From assembly GCF_002443255.2 (NCBI RefSeq), contig NW_019211454.1:26977344-27041343 (forward strand): a stretch of DNA of 64,000 nt. The letters run 5' to 3'. The position numbers were made by a program, and so were the translations under genes. The notes beneath the pieces were generated by a model. It made no database searches and had not been told where the DNA came from. It saw only the letters and a program-made list of their open reading frames with translations. Positions 38,715 to 51,155 of this stretch are shown here, one piece after another (position 1 is the stretch's first letter; each line of letters starts with the position of its first letter). Source of the stretch: Varroa destructor (taxonomy: Eukaryota; Arthropoda; Arachnida; Mesostigmata; Varroidae).

Positions 38715-41700
38715 TTAAGAAAATAAATTAGCAATAATTTAATCTCCAAGTCAATTTATAATAACGCTGTACGCTTGGCTTCAGAGCGCCGATTCGTTCT
38801 TAAGTTATAGCTTACAGTTCGCAGCGCTGCAAGGACCTCCTTAGTAAATTTTAAACAAGCACTCGGCTGGCTATACGTGGTCCATGTATTCGTCTGGGTA
38901 GATAGGATACTACTAAGGCCCACTGAGAAGGAGGAGCGCGCAAAGACGTTCTATAGTGAACGTAAATGAATAAGGGAAACAATAAGAGAACATGGAAAGC
39001 AATGAAATAAAGGAAAGATCCATGCTTTGCTAGTTCACCGCAGTTCGTTAACCCAACGACTTCACGAGTCGACCGACAAGAGTTGAGTTTGCCTAGTTCG
39101 GCTTATCGTGGCTCGAGGATGTTCCTGTAATTGGAGTACCCGTCGAACACAAACCGTTCAAAGCTGCCATCAGCCAATGCGACTGCTGCTGATGCCGCCA
39201 CCGGAGCAGCGCTGTGATCTGTCCGTGAGTGCAGCTACCGTTGATATCTCTTTTTCTATTGAAGCGCCTATGCTTACAAACGACTGCATCCGCCAAAGAC
39301 TGTAAAACCGCGGTTGGTGGCACTCCAATTGCCGGATGTCATCCTACTGTCCTTTCAAACCCTAACCTGGCTATTGAGATAATCGTACAAGCTGAGATCC
39401 TCTTTTTTTTTTACCTTTGTTTAAGTTATTAGCATATATTTAGATTCTACATTAGACATTTGTGCCAAGGTCAAGATTACTGGAAGTTGCGTTCTTGTAT
39501 GCTGCCTATTGTAGACCTGCTTCCAGATTATCGTAGTTCAAAGAAAAACTTCCTCCACCGCTACTGGAAACCACTTTAAGCCGTTTTGTTTTTGCCGTGC
39601 TTATAATTTAGTTTCCTACAATATATCGTTTTGCCCAGTCGGTCCTGGCACCGTCTACTTCGTGGGTTTTTTGATTTAAATTCAGGTATGCATTGTACGG
39701 TGCATAAAGGGGACGACAAATATGAGCGCCTTAGTGCACTCCTGTCCGGTACCCAACATATCATGTAGTCTTCAATAATTATTTATTTCAATAAAAGTCT
39801 GTTAGCACTGGTTATTTTCTATACTGACAGAGCCCGGTGGCGTAGAATTACATCGGGCACCATAACTTGTTGCATAGCCCACTACGATGATACAGCTTCC
39901 TCGAGTTACCCATTTAACACACTAACAACTGTTGGATAAATAGGGAAGCCTCATAAAAGAGCCCGTGGGGTACTTAACGATGGAGTATATGTAAAATCGC
40001 TATCGCTTCTTGTGGGTATTCGTTTTCTTCGAAGCTTCACAGAGCACAGCGGCTGATAAACGCCATAATGACTAGTCCGATTCTTCATTACATTTTAATG
40101 AAGGTTAATTCCAGGCAAGCCTTCTAGAAGTGACATCTACCTTACCCGAAAAAAAGCCGTCAATCACCAATTTTTGAGTTCAGCAGAGAAAAAATTGAAG
40201 ATTGACAATCGTTTATCTCGGCGACACACAAGCGTGAGTAGTTTCCAGGGATTTTACTCCTTCTCTACCCAGTTTACACTCATTTGTTCGGATGTCGCTT
40301 TTGTCACGAACCGTCATCAGTAGCAGGAATCAGTCACGCGTCAACCTATCGAAGTTGACAACTTTCTATGCTCTTAATGGTGAGCTCACGCGTGAGAGTG
40401 CTACAGAATGAGTTTGTTTGAAGAAAAAGAAAACAACGCATTCAGATTTACATTTAGCACTGTTATGTACGAGCAGATTAGTCCAGTAACACTTTGCTCC
40501 AATCGAACTTGAATATAGATAACAAAATATGCACCGCACTTTCTAATGTCAGTATTTAAGAAACAAATGCTAATATATACTACATTTATTATTATTATTA
40601 CTGCCATCATTATTCAGAAAATACTGAAAAAATCCAAAAAAAATAATTAAAAAATAGTATATGGTTAGCAAGGCTCTAATGATATACGTATATAGATTTT
40701 TTTCAAGATATTTTCGTAAAAATTATTTTACTTCGAAAATAAACTGAGATCTATATAGCATATTCTAAAAATGGTCTATTGCATATGACATACTTATACG
40801 TGCATGCTTACATCCGTACCGTTGAAGCTCTTCTTCTTATTTGTGTCCTTCTCAAGATTTGCTGCATGTATTCTGTTATTGCTGACATGTAACCGCTAAA
40901 TTCGTTGTTCTCACTTTGATAGTCTTCACTCTCGCTGTCCGTACCTAGCTTTCGTCGTCGAAAGTATCATAATAGGCCTCCAATCTTTGCAAAAGTCGGT
41001 TGCTTGACTCCCTGCTGTGTTTCCATTGCAATATCCGTTGACATGCGAGTCATTACCTCCATTCTTGAAGAGCGGCTGTTTCTGTTTGATCCACAAAAGG
41101 CTACACGTTTATACATCTCTCAATATTATCTACGTCGATGCTTCGCCAGCTTCGCTATTATATCGCCATCTACATCCCCAGTTATATAATACATATATAT
41201 ATATATATATATATATATCTGTGAATTTTTACGTGCTTGAATAAGTAACGTTACCAACTCGTAGTTTTGCCGTAAAGTTTGATGCCAACAACGACTCAAT
41301 AACTTTTTATATAGTTTGGGTTTCCGAAGTTACATTTCAAGCTTAATTACCATTGTACGTTGTGTTTGTAAAATAGTACTTCGTCGCAGGCACTAGGATG
41401 CCGGGAAGATTTTATACCGCAAGATGTCAAGTCCTGCCAAATTCAAAATGTGAAACATCCGGACAGCGTATCTGCATATGTGATGGCACCCGTAGTCGTT
41501 TTCATATATACTAAACATATTCATTGAAACAGCTGACGAGCGGATAACGCGTAGATTTTTTCTATTTTAATTTATATATTTTGTCACGGTTGCGTTAAGG
41601 ATTTCCTTCAGCATGTACATCATTTATAAGGTGAGCTAAAGGTCCGAGATCGATTTTGTCCTGTATTTGTATAATAAGCACAACTTAGTAGATTGTTCAG

Positions 41701-41770
41701 CGATACCTATGGTAGTGCGTGTGGTTTACGATTACGCATTGTTAGACTTTAAAATAATGTTTGTTTTTTT
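38715..41770. other. No supported gene
   Basis: A GC-richer patch at 39.1-39.35 kb has overlapping short frames on both strands without motifs. A 12-base perfect palindrome, CTCACGCGTGAG, lies at 40385-40396 and a (TA)n tract at about 41191-41218. A SINE-like head, GCCCGGTGGCGTAGAATTAC, begins at 39831 and also forms a small hairpin with the following CATCGGGC. Confidence 0.45.
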
Positions 41771-41774
41771 GCAG

Positions 41775-41861
41775 AAATTCACTATCGAAATCGTAAAGGA
41801 TACAGACGAAACTTGTGATTCTCGAAGAAGGCGCGAAAAGGCCGGTTCACTCGCAGATAGG
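41775..41861 (+). CDS. Candidate internal exon, 87 nt, unknown protein
   Basis: A strong acceptor (ATGTTTGTTTTTTTGCAG) precedes 87 nt, and a good donor, GATAGG/GTAAGG, follows at 41862. Only one of the three plus frames is open across it, exactly 29 codons, phase 0-0. It reads KFTIEIVKDTDETCDS, then a basic RRRREKAGSLADR. A beta-strand-like start followed by a hydrophilic, basic tail would suit a cytoplasmic or linker segment. No family is recognised. Agreement of acceptor, donor, length divisible by three and a single open frame makes this one of the better candidates, though a chance event is possible in 64 kb. Confidence 0.4.
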
Positions 41862-41864
41862 GTA

Positions 41865-44800
41865 AGGCCAGGAAGATTATGTGACCCCACTACAATATGG
41901 AGCTCTACAGATACCAATCTAGCGACCTCAACCCAATGTCGTGCCCAACAATGCGCCTTATAGACGAACATTATACTACTACTACTTTCGTCGTATTATC
42001 TTCATCTCTACTGCCTGCGTACAGTTGGTTCAACTATCAAAGGACCACCACCAGCGTCTTTTATTATGTTGACGCGCAGGGCTTGTGCTAGCAACTTGTT
42101 TGATCATGGTGTCTTGTGTGAATAAATAGCCGTTACATCCGGGCTTCAGAGAGTGCAAGGGCGGATGTTAAGCAACTACTTCAGTCACAAAAAATCTCTG
42201 TGTGAAGTTAGTTAGTTATAGGGCAAAAGCATCGTTGAGGCCTTTTTGTTCGAACGTGATGGTGACACCGCACTACTACTCAATCAGGCAAGCTCTATCG
42301 ATGTATGTTGCATCGAGCTTTTGTGTCGACAATAATGAGAGCATCAAGTGTGCAATCTTTGCTGAAATCAAGTTGGGGTAACTTAACTCCTCTCGATATC
42401 TTCTGTGGAATTAGGTGAACGGCAGGGTCTATAAAAGAGAATCGAAGCACTCTACGGCCTGAAGTACTGCATTCACGAAGTCTTCGATCAAATTAGTGCT
42501 GAGCTATGCAGCGCTGTGGTGAAAAAATACGCGAAGTAAATCCAGTTATGAAAACGATCCCTTAAGGGACATTTGGCGGGCGTTTTTTTCCATTTATTAT
42601 GCAGATTAATCTTCCGAATTACAAGAATAAGAGCATGCACAGAAGCTTGCTTTGTGCGTGTACTTATTTTCTTTTCTAAAGCAATAAAATAGACTGGACA
42701 CTTTCCACTAACCCTATATACATATATATATAGGTACTTCAACGTATACTCAGATAATTCAGTTGTTTGGTCTAGGAATGGATCGCCCTCAAATGTCTTC
42801 GAAGAGTGTATGAGAGTTCGATTTTCACTTTGATTGATGTTTATGCCAGTACATATATATATAACCTTTTTCTCAGTCGTGAAAAATTAACGGGCCAAAT
42901 TCTTTTTATATGGATTAGGAGCGAATAGCAGCTTCTTTCCCTCAATGCAAACTCGTCGTTCAGCACGTAAACGCAGAACGGATGTAGGTTCAATGATGCA
43001 GATGAGGTATAATTAACAGAGAGATGTTGCAGTTGCTGTCCGAAGTTTCGAAAATCATGTTCTCAAAAATTCTGAAAGAATACACATACATACAGATGAG
43101 CGAGGAATTAGATCATCTAAAAGGTGCACCTCCGACCTCGGAGGGCTGGCGACGAGGCTACGTTAACTAGAAAAAACGGTCCACAAATAGTCATACTTGC
43201 TTATACCCCGACGTGTTGCAAACAGACAAAGGTCTTCTTCCAGGTAAATCGAGAGGCTCCCTCCAGAGGAGCCGTTAAAGCCGTCATTAAAGGCGGATCT
43301 TTTCGTCATAGAGTTTACGACGTGCTTTCCTGACGTTTTTTCGAATTGAGAACACTTACAAACCTATTGGCAGGCCACATACAGCAACAGTTATTCAAGT
43401 GGACAGGTTAAAGTAGCGGGTAAATGAGTTAGTGATGACCGCTTCGATAGGCCTAGCGATCCCAGGGGCAGTCTTTGTGAACAAGATTCATCTAAAAGAG
43501 TTACGTGGTGCAAATTAAAGTTCGAATAACGTTTTCGTTCGTATGACTACTTCGCTTTTGTACATTGTGTCAATGGAATATTTTCAGTGTATGATTTAGG
43601 CAGGGAAGGGCTGCCACCCTTATCGGTACCCGTCTCTTCATAATCAGGCTCTAGCTGGTTGTATACACATCGAAATTGATGTAGGCCAAAAAGTTGGGAA
43701 TACATGCCGACATTCTGTCATGGAGTATTTATAATACTTTTATTAAGTCAATTTTGGCTTTTTCCCTAGGTTTGACGCTATTTGTTGCACAAAAAAAAGT
43801 TGAGAACTTAATTATTGTATTAACTACGTCAGTAGTTGTTATCATCACTGCAACGGAAGTCCTCCTCAGGTAGTAAGGTGACTGAATCATTTCTCCACAG
43901 ATCACTATGTTATGTATAGTGCAAGTTTTCCATGACAATATACGAGATCAGAAATAGTGATGACAACAATCTTTGGATGCTGAAATTTTTACTGAAAGAT
44001 CATTGTTTTGTATATTAACCAATATAACATCATTACGTAAATCTTGTCTTTTTTCTAATGAAAAGTTGCATGCGTTTTAATAATAGCTTACAACAGGTAA
44101 GCGTTTTTTTTAGTTGACTTGCTAAGCACAGATTTCTTGCGAAAATTGCAGAAATTGCGTTTAAATTAAGCTAATCGCTTATCGATTACGATCGAATGAG
44201 CGACTTATTTAATCTACTGTATGCTTTCTGACCTTTAGACACACCTATTATAATCATTTTATAGTTATTCCGCTGCTCCATCTATTCCGTTAGCCAATAT
44301 AATTTATCCTTCTTGACTGCGGCACCAGTCTTTCTTTAAGATCTTACCCAACTCAAGCCTTGACTCATGTGTAAATATCATATTGGGTTACTATCATCCA
44401 GTTACCGTCTTCATTTTTAATGCTATTTCCGATAAAACCTCCCGCATGTATCCTGCCGTCATCACACGCTTATCTCAAAGCAAGAAACTACCTCTTCTAT
44501 AAATAGTGTAAAAATAAATAATATGCGCAGTGTTAAGCTAATTGCACCCTACTCAAAAAGATAAACTTTTTCGAGCCAAGCAAAATTATATTTCAGAGAC
44601 TGCTTAATATATAGGAAATTTTTGAGTAAGCTACCATCCACCACAAACACAGGCTTTGAGCAATAGATACAAATTGAGTGCAAAAGATACATTTTTTTCG
44701 AGTGGCGCTCGCTTACCGATTTTTGCCTCAAAGGGGACCTTCAAAATCGCAAGGGGTCCACGTACCGCTCGTTCTCAGCTCAAATTATAGTCGGGATACA

Positions 44801-47730
44801 CGACCCCGTACGGATTCTGAATAACCTTATTAGTAAATGTAGTTTACTTATATTGGCCATTTTTCCGCAGCCACCTCTCCTTCTCAATCATTAAGTGTTA
44901 ATCATGTTATATCGATTCATATTCAATTTGTTAAGATTTATTTGCGGAAGGTATTAATCGGGTCAGCGGATTGGGCTGGCAAATGAAGAACGGCTATTTA
45001 ATGAAGACGTCCTAATCCTCGCACTGATATTGTAATCTCCATTCATTTGAAAGAACCATACGCGAATTTACGGTCCCCGCTGAGCATAATTTCGAAGAGG
45101 TCAGGGGGGTTTATCGCAACAGGCGATTATGGATGGTATGGGTGGACACTCACTACTCGCTACCACTTCGTGCTACAGTCTGTAAGCTGTGTGAGCAGGT
45201 GTGTCCAACAAAAAAGCATTTCCTCCAATGACCAAAATACATCGTTAGGTCATAGATCGCCCACACCAGAGACTAAACATCGTCCGGTTTCTCTGCGTAG
45301 GATTCCAAAGGTCACTGGGGAATATTATCTCGCTTGTGGTAAGGAATACTGCCAACGCCTGTGTATCAACAAGTACGCTATCCTACGGTTCTAAGAATAA
45401 GAAGTTTTCAGAAGGCCACAATCTATTCTACCCTGTTATAATGCACTAACCCATAGAAACAAAAAGCAATTCGTGCACATATCTATAGGTGTAAAGGTGT
45501 CCGTTTACGTGCGCATACAAAACGTACAATAGAAAATACTTCAGTTGCGTAAAACTTCACTTTTACGCTATCTAGTAGATGACATGAAACAATACATAGA
45601 TAATCCACTACTTCCCCAAGTAGTGAATATCGCGTACTTATCCCATGATGATTATACGTATTTACTGCCCGACGCTAGCAGGAAACTCGTTACATTATAT
45701 CATTGTAGTATGAAAGACACTTGTTTCGGCGAGGTAATTTTATTTGGACAGATCAGTTGTTCTGTGAACTCTCCGAGCATCCGCTACAAAATCTGTGCCA
45801 CAAGTTCAGACATTCCATCAGACGGCTGGCCAGCTACAACCTGTAGCTATTGAGAAGATTCCATGTCGAATTAATTAGAGGTTTTCGATTATTCTACGTG
45901 CACGTATCGTGATGGATTCTCACAACTAAAAGCACCCACTCAACTACGTGCATCGGCGAATGATGTGAGATATGTTGCTATTGTTGTACAATAGAGGACG
46001 CTAACGTCCATCATAATTCGCATATAACACTTGCAGTGATGAACGCTTGCGTGCGCATAAAATATAGAATTCTAACTGGAATTAATAATTATTTGCCTAA
46101 TGTAGGTATGTTTTTGGTTAAATGTTTTTTTATAAAGGTTTTTTTTGCGCGACTAGTTTAAAGTCAACAAAGGATTTTGTTCTTTGCTATTTTTACTCGT
46201 CGTCTAACACGCTCGAAAGTTCTATCAGTAGACGTTCAAGTAACGAATTAAGCACAGGCTTTACAATGTTTTGCTCTATTCTATTGCTTGCCATCATCTT
46301 TTTTGTCATCAAATTTTACACAATTTACTTATACAATCAATCGTTATGTCTCGCGAACGTGTGGTGTTCAAACACAAATCGCGCAGTTAATCGCTTTACT
46401 CAGCAAAATCAATCTAATAGTTACTGCAATTCGTCGAATTACTCGAATCATTATACTTGCTGACATACGTATTTGTCCGAGTGAGGTTCGCTGTTGCTGT
46501 TGATATAGTCTTTGCAAATAAATCGCGAACGAATTAGCAATTTATGTCTTGTTTTTTAAGGTTACATATAAGGTGAAACAGATTTTTCAGTAGAATTTTT
46601 TGCGGGTGCATCCCTGACGGTCATGTTTAGCTAGCATTAACCTAAATACACTATTTCAAAATATTCCTTCTTGAATTCGTAAGTAACTCCTTAATGGTAA
46701 CCGTGCCTCGAGTGGTATTAGTATGTGTAAACTTATTAACGGCTGTTGCTTAAAGACGCTGCATAGAAAAAAAACGTCCAGCGAGTTGATTTTGAGTGGG
46801 AAATTTTGGGCTAATAGTAAACTTAAAGTTCCAAAAATGCAAGGGCTCAAACAAACGAAAAGTGCAAAAAGTTTAGAAAAGACTAACCGCTGTAGTTTAT
46901 GTGGATGATCCGACTGGCAATTGACGTTCTCCTTTCTAGAAAAATCGTTGATTAGCATAGAAAAACTCTGGGTGCATCAAAAATTGCTTCTTGAGCTATC
47001 TTAACAAACTTTCAAGCCCGTTCTAAGCCTCATCTAGGCCTTATTGAGGATCTTGGAGTAGTTTTTTTCTGCGAAAGTCTTCTTCGGATATGTTAGAAGC
47101 GTTTTACACACACAGAAGATATGGGAACTGGCAACAGCTTAGACCGCCGACTCAGAGCAGAAGGCAAGTTTTTTTTTTTAAATCTCGATCGGAATTTCTT
47201 TTCCGTGGAAAGCCTGGATAACAGGTGATTTTTACTCAAGTTCCAAAAGCGAGACAATGTTTTTCGACATGATAGCTTTGCTGTTTCATTCTAGAAATAA
47301 CTCACTATCATGTGGTACCAGAAATTACGGATGAACGCATGCTCATTAAGACAAATCGCCCGCCAGCATTTACCCCACTTTTCCTGCTTAGTGATTTCAG
47401 TACCTTGTAATTGGCTAAATTGTTTCAGAAGGCAGCGTCTTATAATGTCTAAAAGTAACATGCTCGATGCCTATGAAGATGCCTCTGTCACCGTTTATTT
47501 TTGCGAATGTAATGTTTCTTGGAAAACGCGGCTAAAAAGCAAAAAAAAAATTGAAATTACGTAATTAGTTGCTTACGTTTTTTATATTGTTGCACGTATG
47601 AACGAGGCAAATGTTCTGATCCAGTCGATTGACTATTACTTTCTTCATGCAAATGACTAGGCAAATTCTAGACTACTCTCAGTGCAGGGATGACTGATTC
47701 GGATTCACTTCAGTTTGCTTTGCTGCTATA
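41865..47730. other. No supported gene
   Basis: Plus frames of 98-115 codons (45047-45394, 45545-45853, 46122-46463) and a minus frame of 100 codons (46656-46958) show no family motifs. A strong donor, CAACAG/GTAAGC, at 44096 lies 31 nt after an acceptor-like TTTTTTCTAATGAAAAG, a possible microexon. A minus-strand 57-nt open segment at 44717-44773 ends at AATCG/GTAAGCG. A TA microsatellite lies at 42717-42731. Confidence 0.45.
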
Positions 47731-47793
47731 AGGATTTCCTCGTAATATTTGTATTCGACTCACCAAAACTATTTTATTAGAATTATTTATTAT

Positions 47794-47908
47794 TATGTTG
47801 CCTGTTGGTACCCTTGAAGACGGTGGAACAGTTTACGTAATCCGTCAACCATACCGCTACGATGGGTTCTACTCTAATGAACCTGCTCTGCTTGATATGC
47901 GCTGCTAG
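47794..47908 (+). other. Protein-like short open frame just upstream of a mariner relic
   Basis: The frame reads MLPVGTLEDGGTVYVIRQPY and continues RYDGFYSNEPALLDMRC before a stop. A donor, CATAAT/GTAAGTG, follows 26 nt later at 47934. Local composition is GC-richer than either side and the residue mix is unusually balanced for AT-rich DNA. The reverse strand is also open for about 30 codons here. It is too short to assign, and it does not match mariner transposase. Confidence 0.22.
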
Positions 47909-48472
47909 ATATCTGGGTCATAATGTAAGTGATGGTCATTAGTCTTTAACGTTCCGTTCCCTTTTTAAATCTCCCTTGTTTGTTGAATTATGTATCATCC
48001 AAGGGCGCGTTTTTGTACTTTTATAGTACAATTAACAAACTTCCAGGATGGAGGATGTTCCAGGTTAAAAGAAGAAGGTAGTTCAGGATATTTGTGCCGG
48101 ATAAAACAACAACTGGATAACTGAGAGGACTGCTCGAAAGGTTTGTTGAGTTTAAAAACGGAGTGTTAGGCCTAGAGAGCAACAGAATAACCTGCGAATC
48201 CCAAGTTATTGTCAGGCATCTGGATGTGCGGAATTGTACTGAAAATCAGAAGCTTTGATGTGCGATAGACCAGGTAACGTGTAGCCATAATGACAGATAT
48301 CTATTCAGAACTGCACGAGCAGTAGCTCTAGAAAATATAGTTAAACTCTACGTTAAGCCAAATCTCCATACCAAAAAGCTTCCGACTTAGGTTTGGCGAA
48401 ACTGGAAGAATTTTTTACATCTTATATGGCAAGTAGTGCATGAAAGTAGCGAAACAATCTACAAAGATCTGC

Positions 48473-48835
48473 TATGGCAGATTTTATCGATTGAACAAGG
48501 CTGTACAACATAAAGGACGCGACAGAAATCGCAAAGTCATCCGTCGTCACGATTGTGCCGGGCCACATATGACTATGGTTGTGTAGGATGCTCTTCAAGA
48601 GCTTCAGTGAATAATTCCGTTGCTCCCACCATACTCTCGAGACCTCATACCTACAGATTACCACCCCTGGCCACTGTCAAATGAACTTAGTAGTGGCACG
48701 ATAGACAGTGGGGAGGATCTCAAAACCTGATTAGACGAGGTATTCAGCGCCATACTTGAAAACCTGTGGCGCAACGGAGAGAAATAAATTGGTTTAAGAA
48801 CGGCGGAAAGTGACGGCAAACTCACAAAAACTTAA
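48473..48835 (+). pseudogene. mariner transposase relic, C-terminal catalytic half
   Basis: One plus frame carries, in order, YRLNKAVQ, NRKVIRRHD-C-AGPH (the H-D-N-A-R-P-H motif), DALQELQ, PPYSRDLIPTDYH (the P-P-Y-S-P-D-L-A-P-S-D-Y motif), WPLSNEL and a C-terminal tail. From the Asp of the first motif (48551-48553) to the Asp of PTDYH there are exactly 34 codons, the mariner DD34D hallmark. Four in-frame stops, at 48581, 48605, 48734 and about 48784, show it is dead. The N-terminal half is not recognised upstream, and clear terminal repeats were not found. It runs in the sense of the plus strand and is less similar to the 11.9 and 22.6 kb copies than they are to each other. Confidence 0.88.
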
Positions 48836-48839
48836 TTTG

Positions 48840-49215
48840 TTCGAATGAACCACGTATTTTTTTCAGGTGAAAAAACCATTACTAACGTTCCAACATGAAT
48901 AAAAACACTTAAATGAACCATAACAAGGATATATACACTTCTTTTGCTAGTCTAGTGTTATATATATATATATATAGCGCTTCTTACTCTACTTGATCGG
49001 CTCGTTTTTAAAATTTTTGGCTGCGCACTAGCGATTTGTAATGCCATTAAGAAAACTTTAACTGGGCCTTAAAGCCGCATAGTGGCATCTTGCTCATTCT
49101 TATAACAAGATATTCTGGAGTCGAATAAAACAAACCGAATAAGAAAAATTGACGAGGGTACAAACGCCTCTAAACATGCCCAGAGATTGATGGAACAGCT
49201 ACAACTATAGCTGTT
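48840..49215. other. No supported gene
   Basis: AT-rich sequence with a TA microsatellite at about 48958-48976. It would be 3' flank of the minus-strand candidate that starts at 49447 if that exon reads through to its stop. Confidence 0.45.
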
Positions 49216-49351
49216 GTTCATTCGGCTGTTTCGGTCCGCTTTCGCTCTGTTTTTATCTGACGGAAGTTGCAAAATGAAAAATACATTTGCTTAGTTTCTT
49301 CTTCGTAGCTAGTTTCCTCTGATCTGTTCAAGAAGCAAACATATTTCTCAC

Positions 49352-49447
49352 CTGCAATATTCACTTCTTTCGAAGCTGCTTTTTCGCACCTGATCTGAAG
49401 TGACTGAGAAACATAGCAGGCACCGGGGATAGGTCGCCATTCCGTAG
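49352..49447 (-). CDS. Candidate internal exon, 96 nt, Cys-containing
   Basis: On the minus strand a textbook acceptor (TGTACATTTCTTATTACCTAG) and a textbook donor (TTGCAG/GTGAGAA) enclose 96 nt. One frame, phase 1-1, reads TEWRPIPGACYVSQSLQIRC then EKAASKEVNIA; it stays open beyond the donor to a stop at 49218, giving an 83-codon frame with four Cys. If the donor is unused this could be a terminal exon. A second frame, phase 2-2, reads YGMATYPRCLLCFSVTSDQV then RKSSFERSEYC, and its phase fits the signal-peptide exon at 58.1 kb. No domain family is recognised in either. Splice-signal quality is the main support. Confidence 0.42.
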
Positions 49448-50259
49448 CTAGGTAATAAGAAATGTACAAAGGAGCCTTTTTCGACTATGGAAAGAGCAGT
49501 GGAGGTAAAAGAGGATCCTCATAGAAACTTCTGAAGTCTTTGTTCATTTCTTGCCACAACGCCAAGGGGCGTCACTTCTCGTTGCCGTTCTAGAACGGTT
49601 TACATGCAACATAGGGACCGTTTGCAAAAAGGATTCCTCAGGGGAAGCACTAATAGCTGAACAGCAATCAAATGCATGAATTGTGATTGCAGACATTCCG
49701 ATCTTTATCGAATATCAGCATTAAATTGCTTGCTTTTCATTCTTACTACCTCAGCAAAAGTAGAGATCGTTGTCCTGTTTCAATACTAATTAATTTCTTT
49801 TTAAGTTTGTTTGGTAAATGAGTCCTATTCGGCCTGACAGAAAAGTGCATTTATACGCTTGGCGGCCCTCGTTCAGGTTTATTCCTAGTACGTTTAGTAA
49901 TACGAAAAAGTAGGCAGTAGAAATCCATTCAAAAATATATTGTAAAAATTCCCGCTGATTTTTTTGTCACCCGGGAACGGCATCGATCTGTTTTTGGACC
50001 TAGGATCTGTTGGCGAACCCAGTAGGGAACTACGTCGGCGGGCTGTTTGTTTATAATTTTAAAAACTACCTATAGAAAATGCGAATACACACAGTGAAAG
50101 AAAAGGGGTTTGATCAAGGCAATAATCCGTCGATTTTTCTTCGTTGACTTTCAGACTTGTTAGAACAGTCGCCGCTATCCGGTTGCCATTTAGATCTGTT
50201 CAGCCGTCATCACACTGAACGCATCACGTAAAAATAAGAGCCGGCTTCTAACTTTACAG

Positions 50260-50393
50260 CCACAACTGGAGTAACAGTTCATATTCCGCATCCTCTTCGC
50301 TAGACCAGCAACAGGCACACTCGCCGCCCCCAATGGCGCAATCACTTTTTGCAACTGCTGTGACCTTTGCTCAAAAGGCACTTCCGCAAAAAG
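50260..50393 (+). CDS. Candidate internal exon, Ser/Gln/Pro-rich
   Basis: An acceptor with a branch-like CTAAC (GGCTTCTAACTTTACAG) precedes a plus frame reading HNWSNSSYSASSSLDQQQAH then SPPPMAQSLFATAVTFAQKA. The other two plus frames are closed by stops, although a minus frame is open. It can end at CAAAAAG/GTAGCG (50393) or, still open and in phase 0, at GGCGAG/GTACAA (50413). The low-complexity Ser/Gln/Pro composition is that of a disordered linker in a cytoplasmic or synaptic-type scaffold protein, but no family is recognised. It is GC-richer than its flanks. Confidence 0.35.
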
Positions 50394-51142
50394 GTAGCGC
50401 GTGGTCGGGCGAGGTACAACTTACTAGAAAACAATCGCTATGCACATAATACGGACCCATTTCGAATCTCCCGCAATACCGCGTACCCACATGTATATGT
50501 ACATCCTCGAATATACACAGACGCCGCTTCGCTTAGATATGCATTTTATGCTTTTGAATTTAGAACTACGAACTAAAAAAATGGCCCTTTTCGAATAAGA
50601 CCAAAAACGAATTCTATAAAAGCTATAGTCAACCTGTAATTTTTAAGCTATGTAAAAGACTCGGACAAGATCTTCGTAGAAACTTACGACATGAACTTAC
50701 ATGAATAAAAAACTCATGTAAGGGTGTAAGTGAGACCTTTGCTTTTCGTGGATCTCTTGCGTTTTCGATTATAGCACTGTTATGTATGGAATCACTTGAA
50801 ATACCAAACTATATTATTAACCTACATAAACTGATAAAACAGACAGGGAGCACGACCTTTACGTTTCCGTCAATTTACGTTTTCATTGTTCGGTATTAGC
50901 GAATGTATATGATGTTGAGACTGCCTAGTTAACTAAATGACAGCTTGATCAAGTTAGAGCTGAAGGATAGAGTCCCTATAAATAAAGTTTTCGACAAGCT
51001 GAGCTGAGCACGATCGTGCGGAAGAAACTAACAAACCCTATTATCAATGCGAAGTTGTTAAGAAAAAGAAATCTGCAGACTGAGAGAACCTGATCAGGAA
51101 AGGTATCGCCCAGTAAACTAAATCGCTGCTACAAAGGCTTCA

Positions 51143-51155
51143 GGGGGGGGGGGGG
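51143..51155. repeat. Poly-G run (13 G)
   Basis: Thirteen guanines in a row in AT-rich sequence, the counterpart of the poly-C run at 2442-2454. It could support G-quadruplex stacking between molecules, but a single run is not an intramolecular quadruplex. Confidence 0.95.

Noticed and set aside
40140..40215. AAAAAAAGCCGTCAATCACC...AATTTTT resembling the mariner end at 22.86 kb
   Set aside because: About 12 bases agree, but the partner inverted end and TA flanks could not be found.
41909..41945. QSSDLNPM, similar to the QSPDLNPIE motif of Tc1-like transposases
   Set aside because: Only six or seven residues agree, nothing upstream or downstream fits Tc1, and TSD or inverted ends are absent.
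45047..45394. KVTGEYYL resembling a mariner transposase segment before the second catalytic Asp
   Set aside because: No H-D-N or P-S-D motif follows, and the remaining frame has no resemblance to mariner.
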